A DNA stretch of 64,000 nt, from contig JAEEZY010000027.1 in NCBI GenBank assembly GCA_016292015.1, forward strand, positions 1 through 64,000, written 5' to 3'. The notes beneath the pieces are model-generated. The model ran no database searches and was not told the origin of the DNA. It saw only the letters and a program-made list of their open reading frames with translations. Shown one piece after another: positions 8,642-16,881 of the stretch. A program made the translations under genes and the position numbers. The first letter of the stretch is position 1. Each line of letters begins with the position of its first letter. Source of the stretch: Bacteroidales bacterium (GTDB taxonomy: Bacteria > Bacteroidota > Bacteroidia > Bacteroidales > P3).

Positions 8642-8752
8642 ATGATGTTTCTCAACGGTGTATATATCAGCTTTTTGGCATGTATTGAGAAAATACATGT
8701 GACAAATGAGGCGGCTTTTTCGCTGCCTCAATATACTGATAAACAACAATAA
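8642..8752 (+). CDS. Possible 36-aa peptide
   Basis: An ATG-to-TAA frame of 36 codons starting about 14 bases after the predicted transcription start of the strong promoter at 8591-8622. The product would be MMFLNGVYISFLACIEKIH followed by a polar tail ending in KQQ. A hairpin (8707-8730) lies inside its 3' half, so the transcript could equally be a small noncoding RNA. No family is recognised, and the coding call rests only on position. Confidence 0.22.
   Translation: MMFLNGVYISFLACIEKIHVTNEAAFSLPQYTDKQQ
8707..8730 (+). other. Hairpin in the promoter-driven leader (possible small RNA)
   Basis: TGAGGCGGC (8707-8715) pairs with GCTGCCTCA (8722-8730) over nine positions including one G-U pair, with the loop TTTTTC. 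No U-tract follows, so it is not a standard intrinsic terminator. It sits about 80 bases after the predicted start of transcription. Confidence 0.4.
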
Positions 8753-8767
8753 ATAATCTTCCACTTC

Positions 8768-8896
8768 GTATCAACTCTGTATCAAATACGTATTAACATC
8801 GTATCAAGTACGTATTATCTCTATGGTTTCTCCAAGGTTTCTCCAAGGTTTGTCTGAGGTTTCTCTAAGGTTTGTCTGAGGTAGGTCCGAGGTAAG
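8768..8896. repeat. Strictly 11-bp-phased tandem array, two unit families
   Basis: Five 11-bp units of the type GTATCAAnnnC (8768-8822) are followed, after a 2-bp spacer, by six 11-bp units of the type GGTTTCTCCAA / GGTTTGTCTGA (8825-8890) and a partial unit (8891-8896). Every unit boundary keeps the 11-bp step although bases drift, so the phase is conserved better than the sequence. This is about one DNA helical turn per unit. The array is noncoding on both strands and lies between an orphan promoter and holB. Confidence 0.85.
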
Positions 8897-8991
8897 TTTA
8901 AATTACATCTTGGGGTTCCTTGTTTTGGGGGTATGAATGGGGTGGGAGATGGGGAAATGTGAGTAAAAATTATATATTCCATAAAAAGTGG

Positions 8992-8999
8992 TATATTTG
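8992..8999 (+). promoter_or_regulatory. Bacteroidota -7 element for holB
   Basis: TATATTTG matches TAnnTTTG and ends 19 bases before the holB ATG at 9019, leaving a leader of about a dozen bases. The longer open frame upstream of 9019 would begin before this promoter, which argues for the ATG at 9019. No clear -33 TTG. Confidence 0.5.
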
Positions 9000-9018
9000 T
9001 AGTTCAAACAAAAAAGAG

Positions 9019-10116
9019 ATGCGCTTTAAAGATATTGTAGGTCAACGAGTTCTGATAAACCAGCTAACGGAAGTGATAGATGCTGGGAGGGTGAGCCATG
9101 CGCAAATGATGCTGGGGAAGATGGGGTATGGGACGCTGGCGTTGGCGATGGGTTATGTGCAGTATTTGATGTGCGAGAACCGGCAGCACTATGGCGAGGG
9201 GGGCGAGCTGAGGGCCGATTCGTGCGGCGAGTGTCCGAGTTGCAAGAAGATAGAGTCGATGGTGCATCCGGATGTGCATCTTTATTTTCCGACGATATCG
9301 ACGACGAAGGTGGAAAAGCCGCGGTGTTCGGAATATAGGGAGGAGTTTGTGAAGTTTCTGCAAGAGAAGGGGATGTATGTGAAGGTGAACGACTGGTATG
9401 TGTATTCGGGAGCGGAGAACAAGCAGGGGGAGTACAGGAAGGCGGATGCCTTGGAGTTGATAGAGGAGGTAGGGATGAAGTCGTATGAGGGGAGGGAGAA
9501 GGTGTTCATACTGTGGGGGCCCGAGCAGATAAAGACGCAGGTGGCGAACGAGCTGCTGAAGACGTTGGAGGAGCCGTATGAGGGGACGCTGATAATGCTG
9601 GTGGGGGAGAGTGACGACCGAATGCTGGCGACGGTGAGGAGCAGGGTGCAGACGACGCGAGTGCCGCGCATAATGGACGGAGGGCTGCCCGAGGAGGCGG
9701 AGGGCGACTATATTGAGGCGCAGAGGCTCAGGAACGAAGGGGAGGAGATAGAGGAGATGAAGCGGCTGTTTGTGGAATGGATGAGGTTGCTGTTCAAGCT
9801 GAAGATGGCAGAACTGGGGAAGTGGGTGGAAGGAATGGCGCGAGCCGGCAGGGAGAAGCAGAAACAGTTTCTCGGGTATGTGCTGGAGAATATGAGGCGC
9901 TGTTTCGGAGAGACGGCGTCGGGGACGGCGGCCGCGCTGAAGACGGGCGACGAGCGGTTTGACGCGATGTTTCCGTCGATGGTGACGCCGAGGAATGTGG
10001 AACAAATATACGAGAGCGTCAGTGAGGCTCTCTTTTCGATAGAACGAAACGCCAACCCGAAGGTGACGCTTATGCAGCTGTCGTTTCAGCTGAGCAGGTA
10101 CATCAAGAACAGATAG
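9019..10116 (+). CDS. holB: DNA polymerase III subunit delta'
   Basis: Clamp-loader subunit of the replicative polymerase, 365 residues from the ATG at 9019. It begins MRFKDIVGQ, the usual entry into the AAA+ fold, and has the zinc-binding stretch DSCGECPSCKK, the WGPEQIKTQVANELLKTLEEP segment and an arginine-finger-like VRSRVQ block typical of delta'/gamma family members. The P-loop is degenerate (GKMGYGTL), as expected for a delta' that does not hydrolyse ATP. An in-frame extension to 8920 exists but would start upstream of the TATATTTG element at 8992-8999. Nearly every Ile codon is ATA and the gene is very purine-rich. It leads the operon holB-ricT-gldH-pbp1A-rlmN. Confidence 0.88.
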   Translation: MRFKDIVGQRVLINQLTEVIDAGRVSHAQMMLGKMGYGTLALAMGYVQYLMCENRQHYGEGGELRADSCGECPSCKKIESMVHPDVHLYFPTISTTKVEKPRCSEYREEFVKFLQEKGMYVKVNDWYVYSGAENKQGEYRKADALELIEEVGMKSYEGREKVFILWGPEQIKTQVANELLKTLEEPYEGTLIMLVGESDDRMLATVRSRVQTTRVPRIMDGGLPEEAEGDYIEAQRLRNEGEEIEEMKRLFVEWMRLLFKLKMAELGKWVEGMARAGREKQKQFLGYVLENMRRCFGETASGTAAALKTGDERFDAMFPSMVTPRNVEQIYESVSEALFSIERNANPKVTLMQLSFQLSRYIKNR

Positions 10117-10146
10117 TAGGGATGGCGGATAATCAAAACGCAAGAC

Positions 10147-11868
10147 ATGAGAAACGAACAAAGAAGAAGACCGAATAGGGAAAGCCGCCACCAGGAGGCG
10201 GAGAAGGAGCAGTTGCGCCGGGAGAGTGCGGAGTCGGTGCCGGAGAAGCCGGAAGAGGTGAGTGCGGTGGACGACGAGGAGGAAGACTATATAGCGACGC
10301 CCGAGGAGATAGCCGCCGAGGCGCAGAGGCAGGCGGAGCGCCGCAACCAGCGCAAGAACGGTAGCGACAGGAAGGAGGTGGACGACGAGGGGGTGTATGC
10401 AGAGTCGGGAGCGCGGCCAGACGACATAATAGACCCATACGCCGAGCCAGAGCCGGAGATTCCGTGGGTGAAGTATGAAGAGAACGACTTCTTGATGAGA
10501 GGCTGCAACCACTGCCCGAGGTGCTACGAGCCGGTGAGCCGTTGGGAGCGGGACAGCTGCAGCAAGCTGGCCACGACGAACTGGATGAGCAACATAAGGC
10601 TGCCGGAGGAGACGGGGTTCAACATAGTGGAGGTGCGGTTCAAGAACAACCGCAAGGATTTCTACCGACTGCCCGACGGGTTGAACGTGACGGAAGGAGA
10701 CTTGGTGGCGGTGGAAGGAGCGCCCGGCCACGACATAGGGATAGTGAGTTTGACGGGCGAGGTGTGCCGTCTGCGTCTGAAAGAGCGCAAGATAGAACCC
10801 GAGTCGGAGGCGATAAAGAAGCTGTACCGCAGGGCGAAGCCGATGGACATAGAAAAGTGGGTGGGCGCCATAAAGGAAGAGCGCGCAGCGGTGCTCAAGA
10901 CGCGCCAGATAGCTGAGAACCTGGGGTTGGAGATGAAGATAAACGATGTGGAGATGCAAGGCGACCACGGGAAGGCGATATTCTATTACACAGCTGACGA
11001 GAGGGTGGATTTCAGGGTGCTGATAAAGCTTCTGGCCGAAGAGTTCCATGTGAGGGTGGAGATGAAGCAGATAGGAGTGAGGCAGGAGGCGGCGAAGGTG
11101 GGCGGCATAGGGACGTGCGGACGCGAGTTGTGCTGCTGCACGTGGCTGACCAACTTCAAGACCGTCTCGACGAATGCGGCGAAGGTGCAGCAGATACTGC
11201 CGAATCCGCAGAAGTTGGCCGGACAATGCGGCAAGCTGAAATGCTGTCTGAACTTCGAGTATGAGGTGTATGCCGATGCGCTGAAGAAACTGCCGCAGAT
11301 GGGAGTGCACCTGAGGTTCAAGAAAGGGTTGGCGATGTACAAGAAGACCGACGTGTTCAGGGCGATAATGTGGTATGCCTACGAGGGCGAAGGCGACCTG
11401 CACGCGCTTCCAGCCGATAGCGTGAAGAAGATAATAGAGATGAACCGCAATCAGGAATATCCAGAGCAGATGGAGGACTTCCAGATAGAGCTGATGTCAA
11501 CGTCGGCGCTTGAGCAGGAGACGACAGACGCGGAGTTTGAGAGAGAGATAAGAAGGATGGCCGAAGGCGGCAACGGAGTGGTGGACGAAGACGGAAAGGC
11601 AGGCGGCCAAGGGCAGGAGAGGCGCGGACAGAACATGCGTCGCGACAACCGCGACAACCGTCAGCCGCGCGACCCGCAGGGACAACGCCGCGAGAGGCCG
11701 CAGCAGAGGCCTATGGCAGACGCCTCGGGACGAATGCCCGACCGCAGGAGAGACAACCGCGGCGACCGCAAAGATCAGCGGCGCAGAGATCCAAACGCAT
11801 CAGATCGTCAGCAAGGGCCCCGCAACCGCAGGCCTTCGAACGAACAGAACAACTCGACAAACCAATAG
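10147..11868 (+). CDS. PSP1-domain protein, RicT/YaaT-like
   Basis: The 573-residue protein has a central PSP1 domain (about residues 180-400). The Cys-rich blocks GTCGRELCCCTW and GQCGKLKCCLNF match the iron-sulfur-linked cysteines of Bacillus YaaT (RicT), part of the complex that directs RNase Y processing. The first 110 residues are acidic and charged, and the last 120 are a low-complexity tail rich in Arg, Asp, Asn, Gln and Pro (repeated RDNR- and DRR-type words), probably disordered and possibly RNA-binding. Bacteroidota PSP1 proteins commonly sit directly before gldH, as here (2-bp gap). The role in RNA metabolism is inferred from the family. Confidence 0.8.
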   Translation: MRNEQRRRPNRESRHQEAEKEQLRRESAESVPEKPEEVSAVDDEEEDYIATPEEIAAEAQRQAERRNQRKNGSDRKEVDDEGVYAESGARPDDIIDPYAEPEPEIPWVKYEENDFLMRGCNHCPRCYEPVSRWERDSCSKLATTNWMSNIRLPEETGFNIVEVRFKNNRKDFYRLPDGLNVTEGDLVAVEGAPGHDIGIVSLTGEVCRLRLKERKIEPESEAIKKLYRRAKPMDIEKWVGAIKEERAAVLKTRQIAENLGLEMKINDVEMQGDHGKAIFYYTADERVDFRVLIKLLAEEFHVRVEMKQIGVRQEAAKVGGIGTCGRELCCCTWLTNFKTVSTNAAKVQQILPNPQKLAGQCGKLKCCLNFEYEVYADALKKLPQMGVHLRFKKGLAMYKKTDVFRAIMWYAYEGEGDLHALPADSVKKIIEMNRNQEYPEQMEDFQIELMSTSALEQETTDAEFEREIRRMAEGGNGVVDEDGKAGGQGQERRGQNMRRDNRDNRQPRDPQGQRRERPQQRPMADASGRMPDRRRDNRGDRKDQRRRDPNASDRQQGPRNRRPSNEQNNSTNQ

Positions 11869-11870
11869 CC

Positions 11871-12344
11871 ATGAAAAAGAAAAGAAACCTGCTGCTGACG
11901 GCGCTGGCTATGGTGCTGCTGAGCGGATGTGCCAAGGGCACCTTCTACGACAAGCACCACACGGTTGACACAGAGGGATGGAGCATGGAAGAGGAATTGA
12001 GGTTTGCGGTGGACATAGAGGACACGCAGACGCCGTATGACTTCTACATAGACGTGAGGAACGCGAAGGATTACGCCTACTCGAACCTGTTTCTTTTCAT
12101 CACCACCACGTTTCCAGACAAGGTGGAGAGGAGGGACACGCTGGAGTGCCCGTTGGCAGACGCCTACGGAAGATGGTACGGGAGGCAAACGAACAGATAT
12201 GTCGATGGACGCTACCTGCTGCACCAGAGGGTGATATTCCCGATGAAGGGGACTTACACGTTCCAGATAAACCATGCGATGAGAGATACGGTGGTGACAG
12301 GAATAAAGAACATCGGATTGCACGTTGAGACGGCATCCAGATAA
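11871..12344 (+). CDS. gldH: Gliding-motility-type lipoprotein GldH
   Basis: A 157-residue lipoprotein with signal peptide and lipobox LLSGC (Cys20). The body carries the GldH pattern of a single beta-rich domain, including the FYIDVRN and YSNLFLFITTTFP segments and the DTLECPLADAYGRWYGR block. In Flavobacterium GldH is needed for gliding; in non-gliding Bacteroidales the gene persists with an unknown envelope role. It lies 2 bp after the PSP1 gene and 21 bp before pbp1A, the conserved Bacteroidota order, so co-transcription is likely. Confidence 0.82.
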   Translation: MKKKRNLLLTALAMVLLSGCAKGTFYDKHHTVDTEGWSMEEELRFAVDIEDTQTPYDFYIDVRNAKDYAYSNLFLFITTTFPDKVERRDTLECPLADAYGRWYGRQTNRYVDGRYLLHQRVIFPMKGTYTFQINHAMRDTVVTGIKNIGLHVETASR

Positions 12345-12365
12345 CCAACCAACACAGAGAAAACT

Positions 12366-14645
12366 ATGAAAGAAGATAAATCGAAACTGTACAGGACGCT
12401 ATGGTTCATATTCGGTGGGTTCTGGCTGACAGTCATATTGTTTTTCGTGCTGCTTTCGGCCGGATGCCTGGGGTTCATGCCCTCGTTTGAGGAGCTGGAG
12501 AACCCGAACAGCATGCAGGCGTCGGAGGTGATTTCGTCAGACGGTGTGGTGCTGGGATATATAGGCATACAGAACCGTTCAGACGTGAGGTATGAGGACA
12601 TCTCGCCCAACGTGATAAACGCGTTGATAGCGACAGAGGACGCGCGTTTCTACAAGCATAGCGGAATAGACACAAGGAGCTTGGTGAGGGTGCTTTTCAA
12701 GACGGTATTGGGACGGCATAGGAGCAGCGGAGGCGGAAGCACCATCACGCAGCAGCTGGCGAAGAATCTGTTTCCACGCGAGCGCAAGAGCAAGCTGGGC
12801 ACCGTCTATTCGAAGCTCAAAGAGTGGGTGGTGGCCGTGAAGCTGGAGCACCGCTACTCGAAGAAAGAGATAATCACGATGTACCTGAACACGGTCGATT
12901 TCGGCAGCAATGCCTTCGGCATAAAGACAGCGGCAAGGACGTTCTTCGGCAAGACGCCGGCCGAGCTGGAGGTGGAGGAAGCTGCGGTGTTGGTGGGATT
13001 GCTGAAGGCTCCCACAACCTATTCGCCTGTGCTGCACCCCGACCACTCGCTCAACCGCCGCAACGTGGTGTTGAGCCAGATGAACCACTACGACTACCTG
13101 ACCGACGAGGAATACGAGGCGTTGAAGGATAAACCAATAAACATGTCGCATTATACGCCCCAGAGCCATAACGACGGTTTGGCCACCTATTTCAGGGAGT
13201 ATGTAAGAGCGGAGATGAAAGAATGGTGCAAACACCAGCGCAAGAACGACGGAACGCCGTATGATGTGCACAAAGACGGTTTGAGGATATACACCACGAT
13301 TGATTCGCGCATACAGGCATACGCCGAGGATGCTGTGAAGAAACACATGGGCGAAGAGATACAACCCGCTTTCGATAAAGAGCTGGCACGCAGAAAAGAC
13401 CGCAACCCGTTCAGCGGCATCGGCAAGGATCAGCAGGAGAAATACCTGCGGCAGGCGATGATAAACAGCGACCGCTATTACCAGCGCAAACAAGCAGGAG
13501 CGAAAGAGGCGGATATAAGGGAAGAATTCAACAAGAAGGTGCAGATGTCGGTATTCACATGGAAAGGGTTGAAAGACACGATGATGAGTCCGTGGGATTC
13601 GCTGCGGTACTACAAAGGGTTCCTGAATGTGGGCCTGATGTCGGTCGAACCAGGGACGGGATATGTCAAAGCATACGTGGGTGGCATCAACTATCGCTAC
13701 TTTAAATACGACAACGTGCGAAGCCTGCGGCAGGTGGGCTCCACCTTCAAGCCGTTTGTCTATACGATGGCGATACAGGATTTGGGTATGACGCCCGGTA
13801 CGGTGGTACCCAACGCAGAGGTGTGCTTCGACAACGGAAGGGGAGGCCTGTGGTGTCCGAAGAACTCGTCGCACGCCCGTGAAGGCGAAATGGTGACGCT
13901 GAAGTGGGCGTTGGCAAACTCAATCAACTGGGTGTCGGCCTACCTGATGAAACAGGGATCGCCCGAGCAGGTGATAGCGATAGCGAGAAAGCTCGGCGTG
14001 AAGAGCGACATACCCGCGGTGCCGGCCATCTCGGTGGGAACGCCCGAGATAACGGTGGCCGAGATGGCTGGAGCGATGGCAACCTTTGCCAACAACGGCG
14101 AGTATGTGGAGCCGATATTTATCCTCAGGATAGAGGACAAGCACGGCAAGGTACTTGCGCGGTTCACCCCCGAGCGCCACGAGGCGCTGAGTCCTCGCAC
14201 GGCCTATCTCATGCTTTCGCTGATGCAGGGAGTGGTGTCGAGTGGAACGGGATGCCGCCTAAACTACAAATACAAACTTAACCAATACTCCACAGCCATA
14301 GCAGGAAAGACAGGAACGACACAGAACAACTCCGACTGCTGGTTTATGGGCATCACGCCGAAGCTGGCGACCGCCATCTGGACGGGAGGCGAACTGAGGT
14401 CGATACACTTCCGCAACATGACCTATGGACAAGGAGCGGCGCAGGCGTTGCCGATATTCGGCTATATGATGCAGAAAATCTATAGCGACAACAACCTGAA
14501 GTTTCCGAGAGGGGATTTCCAGAAGCCAAACTCGGTGACATCGGAGGATATGGATGCCTCATACTTCTGGTCGGAGGTAGAGGCAGAGAAGAACTCGCCC
14601 GACGCCGGAGTTACCGACATAGGCACCGACGAGTCGATATGGTAA
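12366..14645 (+). CDS. Penicillin-binding protein 1A (bifunctional transglycosylase/transpeptidase)
   Basis: Class A PBP of 759 residues that polymerises and cross-links peptidoglycan at the outer face of the inner membrane. A short cytoplasmic start and one membrane anchor (about 14-38) precede the GT51 domain, with catalytic Glu in ATEDARFYKH (E91) and the GGSTITQQLAKNLF block. The transpeptidase domain shows SxxK as STFK (S459-K462), an SxN in NSINW and KTGTT (648-652). A long insert lies between the two domains (about residues 270-415). Its stop codon overlaps the rlmN start. The family call is secure. Confidence 0.95.
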   Translation: MKEDKSKLYRTLWFIFGGFWLTVILFFVLLSAGCLGFMPSFEELENPNSMQASEVISSDGVVLGYIGIQNRSDVRYEDISPNVINALIATEDARFYKHSGIDTRSLVRVLFKTVLGRHRSSGGGSTITQQLAKNLFPRERKSKLGTVYSKLKEWVVAVKLEHRYSKKEIITMYLNTVDFGSNAFGIKTAARTFFGKTPAELEVEEAAVLVGLLKAPTTYSPVLHPDHSLNRRNVVLSQMNHYDYLTDEEYEALKDKPINMSHYTPQSHNDGLATYFREYVRAEMKEWCKHQRKNDGTPYDVHKDGLRIYTTIDSRIQAYAEDAVKKHMGEEIQPAFDKELARRKDRNPFSGIGKDQQEKYLRQAMINSDRYYQRKQAGAKEADIREEFNKKVQMSVFTWKGLKDTMMSPWDSLRYYKGFLNVGLMSVEPGTGYVKAYVGGINYRYFKYDNVRSLRQVGSTFKPFVYTMAIQDLGMTPGTVVPNAEVCFDNGRGGLWCPKNSSHAREGEMVTLKWALANSINWVSAYLMKQGSPEQVIAIARKLGVKSDIPAVPAISVGTPEITVAEMAGAMATFANNGEYVEPIFILRIEDKHGKVLARFTPERHEALSPRTAYLMLSLMQGVVSSGTGCRLNYKYKLNQYSTAIAGKTGTTQNNSDCWFMGITPKLATAIWTGGELRSIHFRNMTYGQGAAQALPIFGYMMQKIYSDNNLKFPRGDFQKPNSVTSEDMDASYFWSEVEAEKNSPDAGVTDIGTDESIW

Positions 14646-15688
14646 AGATGGAAAACCTCTTTGGCAAGTCGCTGGCTGGGTTGCAGGCGTTGTGCGAGGC
14701 AGAAAAACTGCCGAAGTACGCGGCGCGTCAGATGTGTGACTGGCTCTATGCCAAAGGTGTGGACAGCATAGACGCGATGACGAACCTTTCGCTTAAGGTA
14801 CGGTCGCGGCTGAAGGAGTTTTGCAGCATTGAGCGGAAGGCGCCGCTGGAGTGTCAGGTGTCGCGCGACGGTACGAAGAAGTATGTCTTCGAGGTTGGAG
14901 GTCAGGGCGATTCTCAGGTGCGCTGTTTCATTGAGACGGTATATATACCCGACGGAGAGAGAGCGACACTCTGTGTTTCCTGTCAGGCGGGATGCAAGAT
15001 GGGTTGCCGCTTCTGTGTCACAGGCAGTCAGGGTTACAAATGCAGCTTGACAGCCAGCGAGATATTGAACCAGATATTCTCCATCCCCGAGTTCGGAAAG
15101 CTCACAAACATCGTCTATATGGGCATGGGCGAGCCGTTCGACAACTACGAGGCGGTGATGCGTTCGATTGAGGTGTTGACGTCTGCATGGGGACTTGGTT
15201 GGAGCCCACACCGCATCACGGTCAGCACGGTGGGGGTGAAACCCGGGATAGAGCGGTTCATGAAAGATTGCGACTGCCATCTGGCCATAAGCCTACATAA
15301 CCCTCTCGCAGACGAGCGTCTGGCTATGATGCCAATGCAGAAAGCCTATCCGATAGCCGAGGTGGTGGCGATGCTGAAAAGATACGATTGGAGCGGGCAG
15401 CGACGCCTGTCGTTCGAATACACGATGTTTGGCGGCATGAACGACGACAGAAAACACGCCGAAGCTGTGGTAAAGCTGCTGACGCCGCTGTGGTGCAGGG
15501 TGAACCTCATACGGTTCCACACTTCGCCCGGAACCCCGTTCCGCACGTCGCCACGCGAGAAGATGCAGCAGTTCATGACCTTTCTTAACGAAAGCGGCAT
15601 ACGGTGCACCATACGAGCCTCGCGGGGCGAGGACATCATGGCTGCCTGCGGCTTGCTGGCAGGGAGTGTGCCTGGACGGGGCGAATAA
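14639..15688 (+). CDS. rlmN: Dual-specificity 23S rRNA A2503 / tRNA A37 C2-methyltransferase
   Basis: Radical SAM methyltransferase of 349 residues. The cluster motif CKMGCRFC gives C119, C123 and C126 (CX3CX2C). The late segment ASRGEDIMAACGLLAG holds the cysteine that forms the methyl-carrying intermediate. The GMGEP block and the NLIRFH segment are also typical. The first ATG (14639) overlaps the pbp1A stop by 7 bp; a second in-frame ATG at 14648, giving MENLFGKSL, is an equally plausible start. Last gene of the holB operon. Confidence 0.94.
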   Translation: MVKMENLFGKSLAGLQALCEAEKLPKYAARQMCDWLYAKGVDSIDAMTNLSLKVRSRLKEFCSIERKAPLECQVSRDGTKKYVFEVGGQGDSQVRCFIETVYIPDGERATLCVSCQAGCKMGCRFCVTGSQGYKCSLTASEILNQIFSIPEFGKLTNIVYMGMGEPFDNYEAVMRSIEVLTSAWGLGWSPHRITVSTVGVKPGIERFMKDCDCHLAISLHNPLADERLAMMPMQKAYPIAEVVAMLKRYDWSGQRRLSFEYTMFGGMNDDRKHAEAVVKLLTPLWCRVNLIRFHTSPGTPFRTSPREKMQQFMTFLNESGIRCTIRASRGEDIMAACGLLAGSVPGRGE

Positions 15689-15755
15689 GAAACCAACTCA
15701 GACGGAAGACATAGTTAAATCCATTTGCAAACAAACAATTTTAAAACCGCATATT

Positions 15756-16379
15756 ATGAAAAAAATTCTAGTGACATTCATCCTGATCAGCATGCTTGCA
15801 CCTTGCTCTTTTGCGCAGAAGAAAGATACCAAGGCGGTGCTGAACAACATCCACCAGCGCAAGAGCGTGCGCACCTATTCTGACAAGAAGGTGTCAGACG
15901 AGGTTGTGACCGAATTGCTTAAAGCCGCAATGGCTGCTCCCACCGGCATGAACGTGCAGCCATGGTATTTCGTGGTGCTGAGAGACACCTCGCAGTACGA
16001 CCGCATATTCGAAAGCAACGGCAATATGCGAATGTTCAAAGAGTCGTCGGTGGTTATAGTGCTCTGTGCCGACACAACGGTCACGCGGTCTCCGCGCAAC
16101 AACCCCAATGCGCCAGCGGTGACGACGCCCAACGCCATCTGGCGCGACGATATGGGAGCCTGCACAGAGAACCTGCTGCTGGCCGCTGAAGCCTATGGGT
16201 TGGGAGCCTGTTGGACGGCATGCTATCCCTTCCCCGACCGCATGAACAGCATCAAGAAACATCTAAACCTGCCCGCCAATGTGGTCCCCTACAGCGTTGT
16301 CCCCATCGGCTATCCGCGATTGGACGAGAAGCCCAAGGACAAGTGGAAGCCCGAGAAGGTGCATTACGGACGGTGGTAG
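15756..16379 (+). CDS. Exported nitroreductase-family flavoprotein
   Basis: A 207-residue FMN-dependent nitroreductase-like protein. After a signal peptide, MKKILVTFILISMLAPCSFA, comes the family start HQRKSVRTYSDKKVSDE, then AAMAAPTGMNVQPWYFVVL, the FMN-contact region, and the GLGACWTACYP block. Export is unusual for the family in general, but signal-bearing nitroreductases are common in Bacteroidota. The mature N-terminus would be Gln21. I use the ATG at 15756 because it begins the signal peptide; upstream in-frame sequence overlaps rlmN. A strong bidirectional terminator follows. The substrate cannot be read from sequence. Confidence 0.85.
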   Translation: MKKILVTFILISMLAPCSFAQKKDTKAVLNNIHQRKSVRTYSDKKVSDEVVTELLKAAMAAPTGMNVQPWYFVVLRDTSQYDRIFESNGNMRMFKESSVVIVLCADTTVTRSPRNNPNAPAVTTPNAIWRDDMGACTENLLLAAEAYGLGACWTACYPFPDRMNSIKKHLNLPANVVPYSVVPIGYPRLDEKPKDKWKPEKVHYGRW

Positions 16380-16402
16380 TAGTGCAGCATAGTGGAAAAG
16401 AG

Positions 16403-16436
16403 AAAGCGGGAATCGCACACGAGCGATTCCCGCTTT
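16403..16436. terminator. Intrinsic terminator after the nitroreductase gene
   Basis: A perfect 14-bp stem, AAAGCGGGAATCGC (16403-16416) with GCGATTCCCGCTTT (16423-16436), closes a 6-nt loop and is followed by TTTCTG-like pyrimidines. The other strand also has a T-rich flank, so it could act in both directions. Confidence 0.85.
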
Positions 16437-16455
16437 TCTGTCAGAAAGGGACGTC

Positions 16456-16662
16456 TCAGTTGAGACAGATTTCCATCCTTACCGAGTCGAAGCGAATCTG
16501 CTGGAAGCAGCGTTGACGCTGGCTCATGCGGTGCAGCACGCTACATTCTGCCTCGGCGGCGCCGAGGATGACCTCGAGCACACGCTTGGATGGCCCCGTT
16601 GCGCTGGCCGACTTCAATGATGTATTTGTGCTTTTTGATTGAAGGGGGTAGAATTGCTCCAT
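16456..16662 (-). CDS. Small hypothetical protein
   Basis: A 68-residue frame starting MEQFYPLQSK and ending MEICLN, with a central VLEVILGAAEAE segment and a basic, Gln-rich C-terminal third. No domain is recognised. It lies between the terminators of the nitroreductase and the sigma-factor genes, on the same strand as the sigma factor. An overlapping frame on the same strand (16541-16741) is open too, so a frameshifted remnant cannot be excluded. Confidence 0.3.
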   Translation of the reverse strand: MEQFYPLQSKSTNTSLKSASATGPSKRVLEVILGAAEAECSVLHRMSQRQRCFQQIRFDSVRMEICLN

Positions 16663-16828
16663 AAGCGCAAGATTGGGTTTGACTTACAGTTTTGGTTTGT
16701 CTTATCGTGAAGGGCTGGGTGGCACCTCCCGTACTAGACAATCACATAAAAAACTACACCATGCGTCTCTTTATTGTGTAGCGAAAAAAATTTAAGAAAT
16801 CCTCAGGAGGAAAAAGGACATAAAACAA

Positions 16829-16854
16829 GACGGCATCGCTTGTGCGACGCCGTC
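16829..16854. terminator. Intrinsic terminator after the ECF sigma-factor gene
   Basis: GACGGCATCGC (16829-16839) pairs with GCGACGCCGTC (16844-16854) over 11 bp with one G-U pair and the loop TTGT. The flanks are AAAAC on one side and GTTTT on the other, so the hairpin is suited to stop leftward transcription of the sigma gene and can also work rightward. Confidence 0.8.
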
Positions 16855-16881
16855 GTTTTAGAAAAGTTATGAGCCAGAAGG

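Noticed and set aside
8768..8896. CRISPR array
   Set aside because: Units are 11 bp with no spacers between repeats and no cas genes are nearby.
9064..11403. A 779-codon open frame on the - strand across holB and the PSP1 gene
   Set aside because: Caused by the strong purine bias of the + strand; the product is repetitive His/Leu/Arg without recognisable fold, while both + strand genes are well supported.
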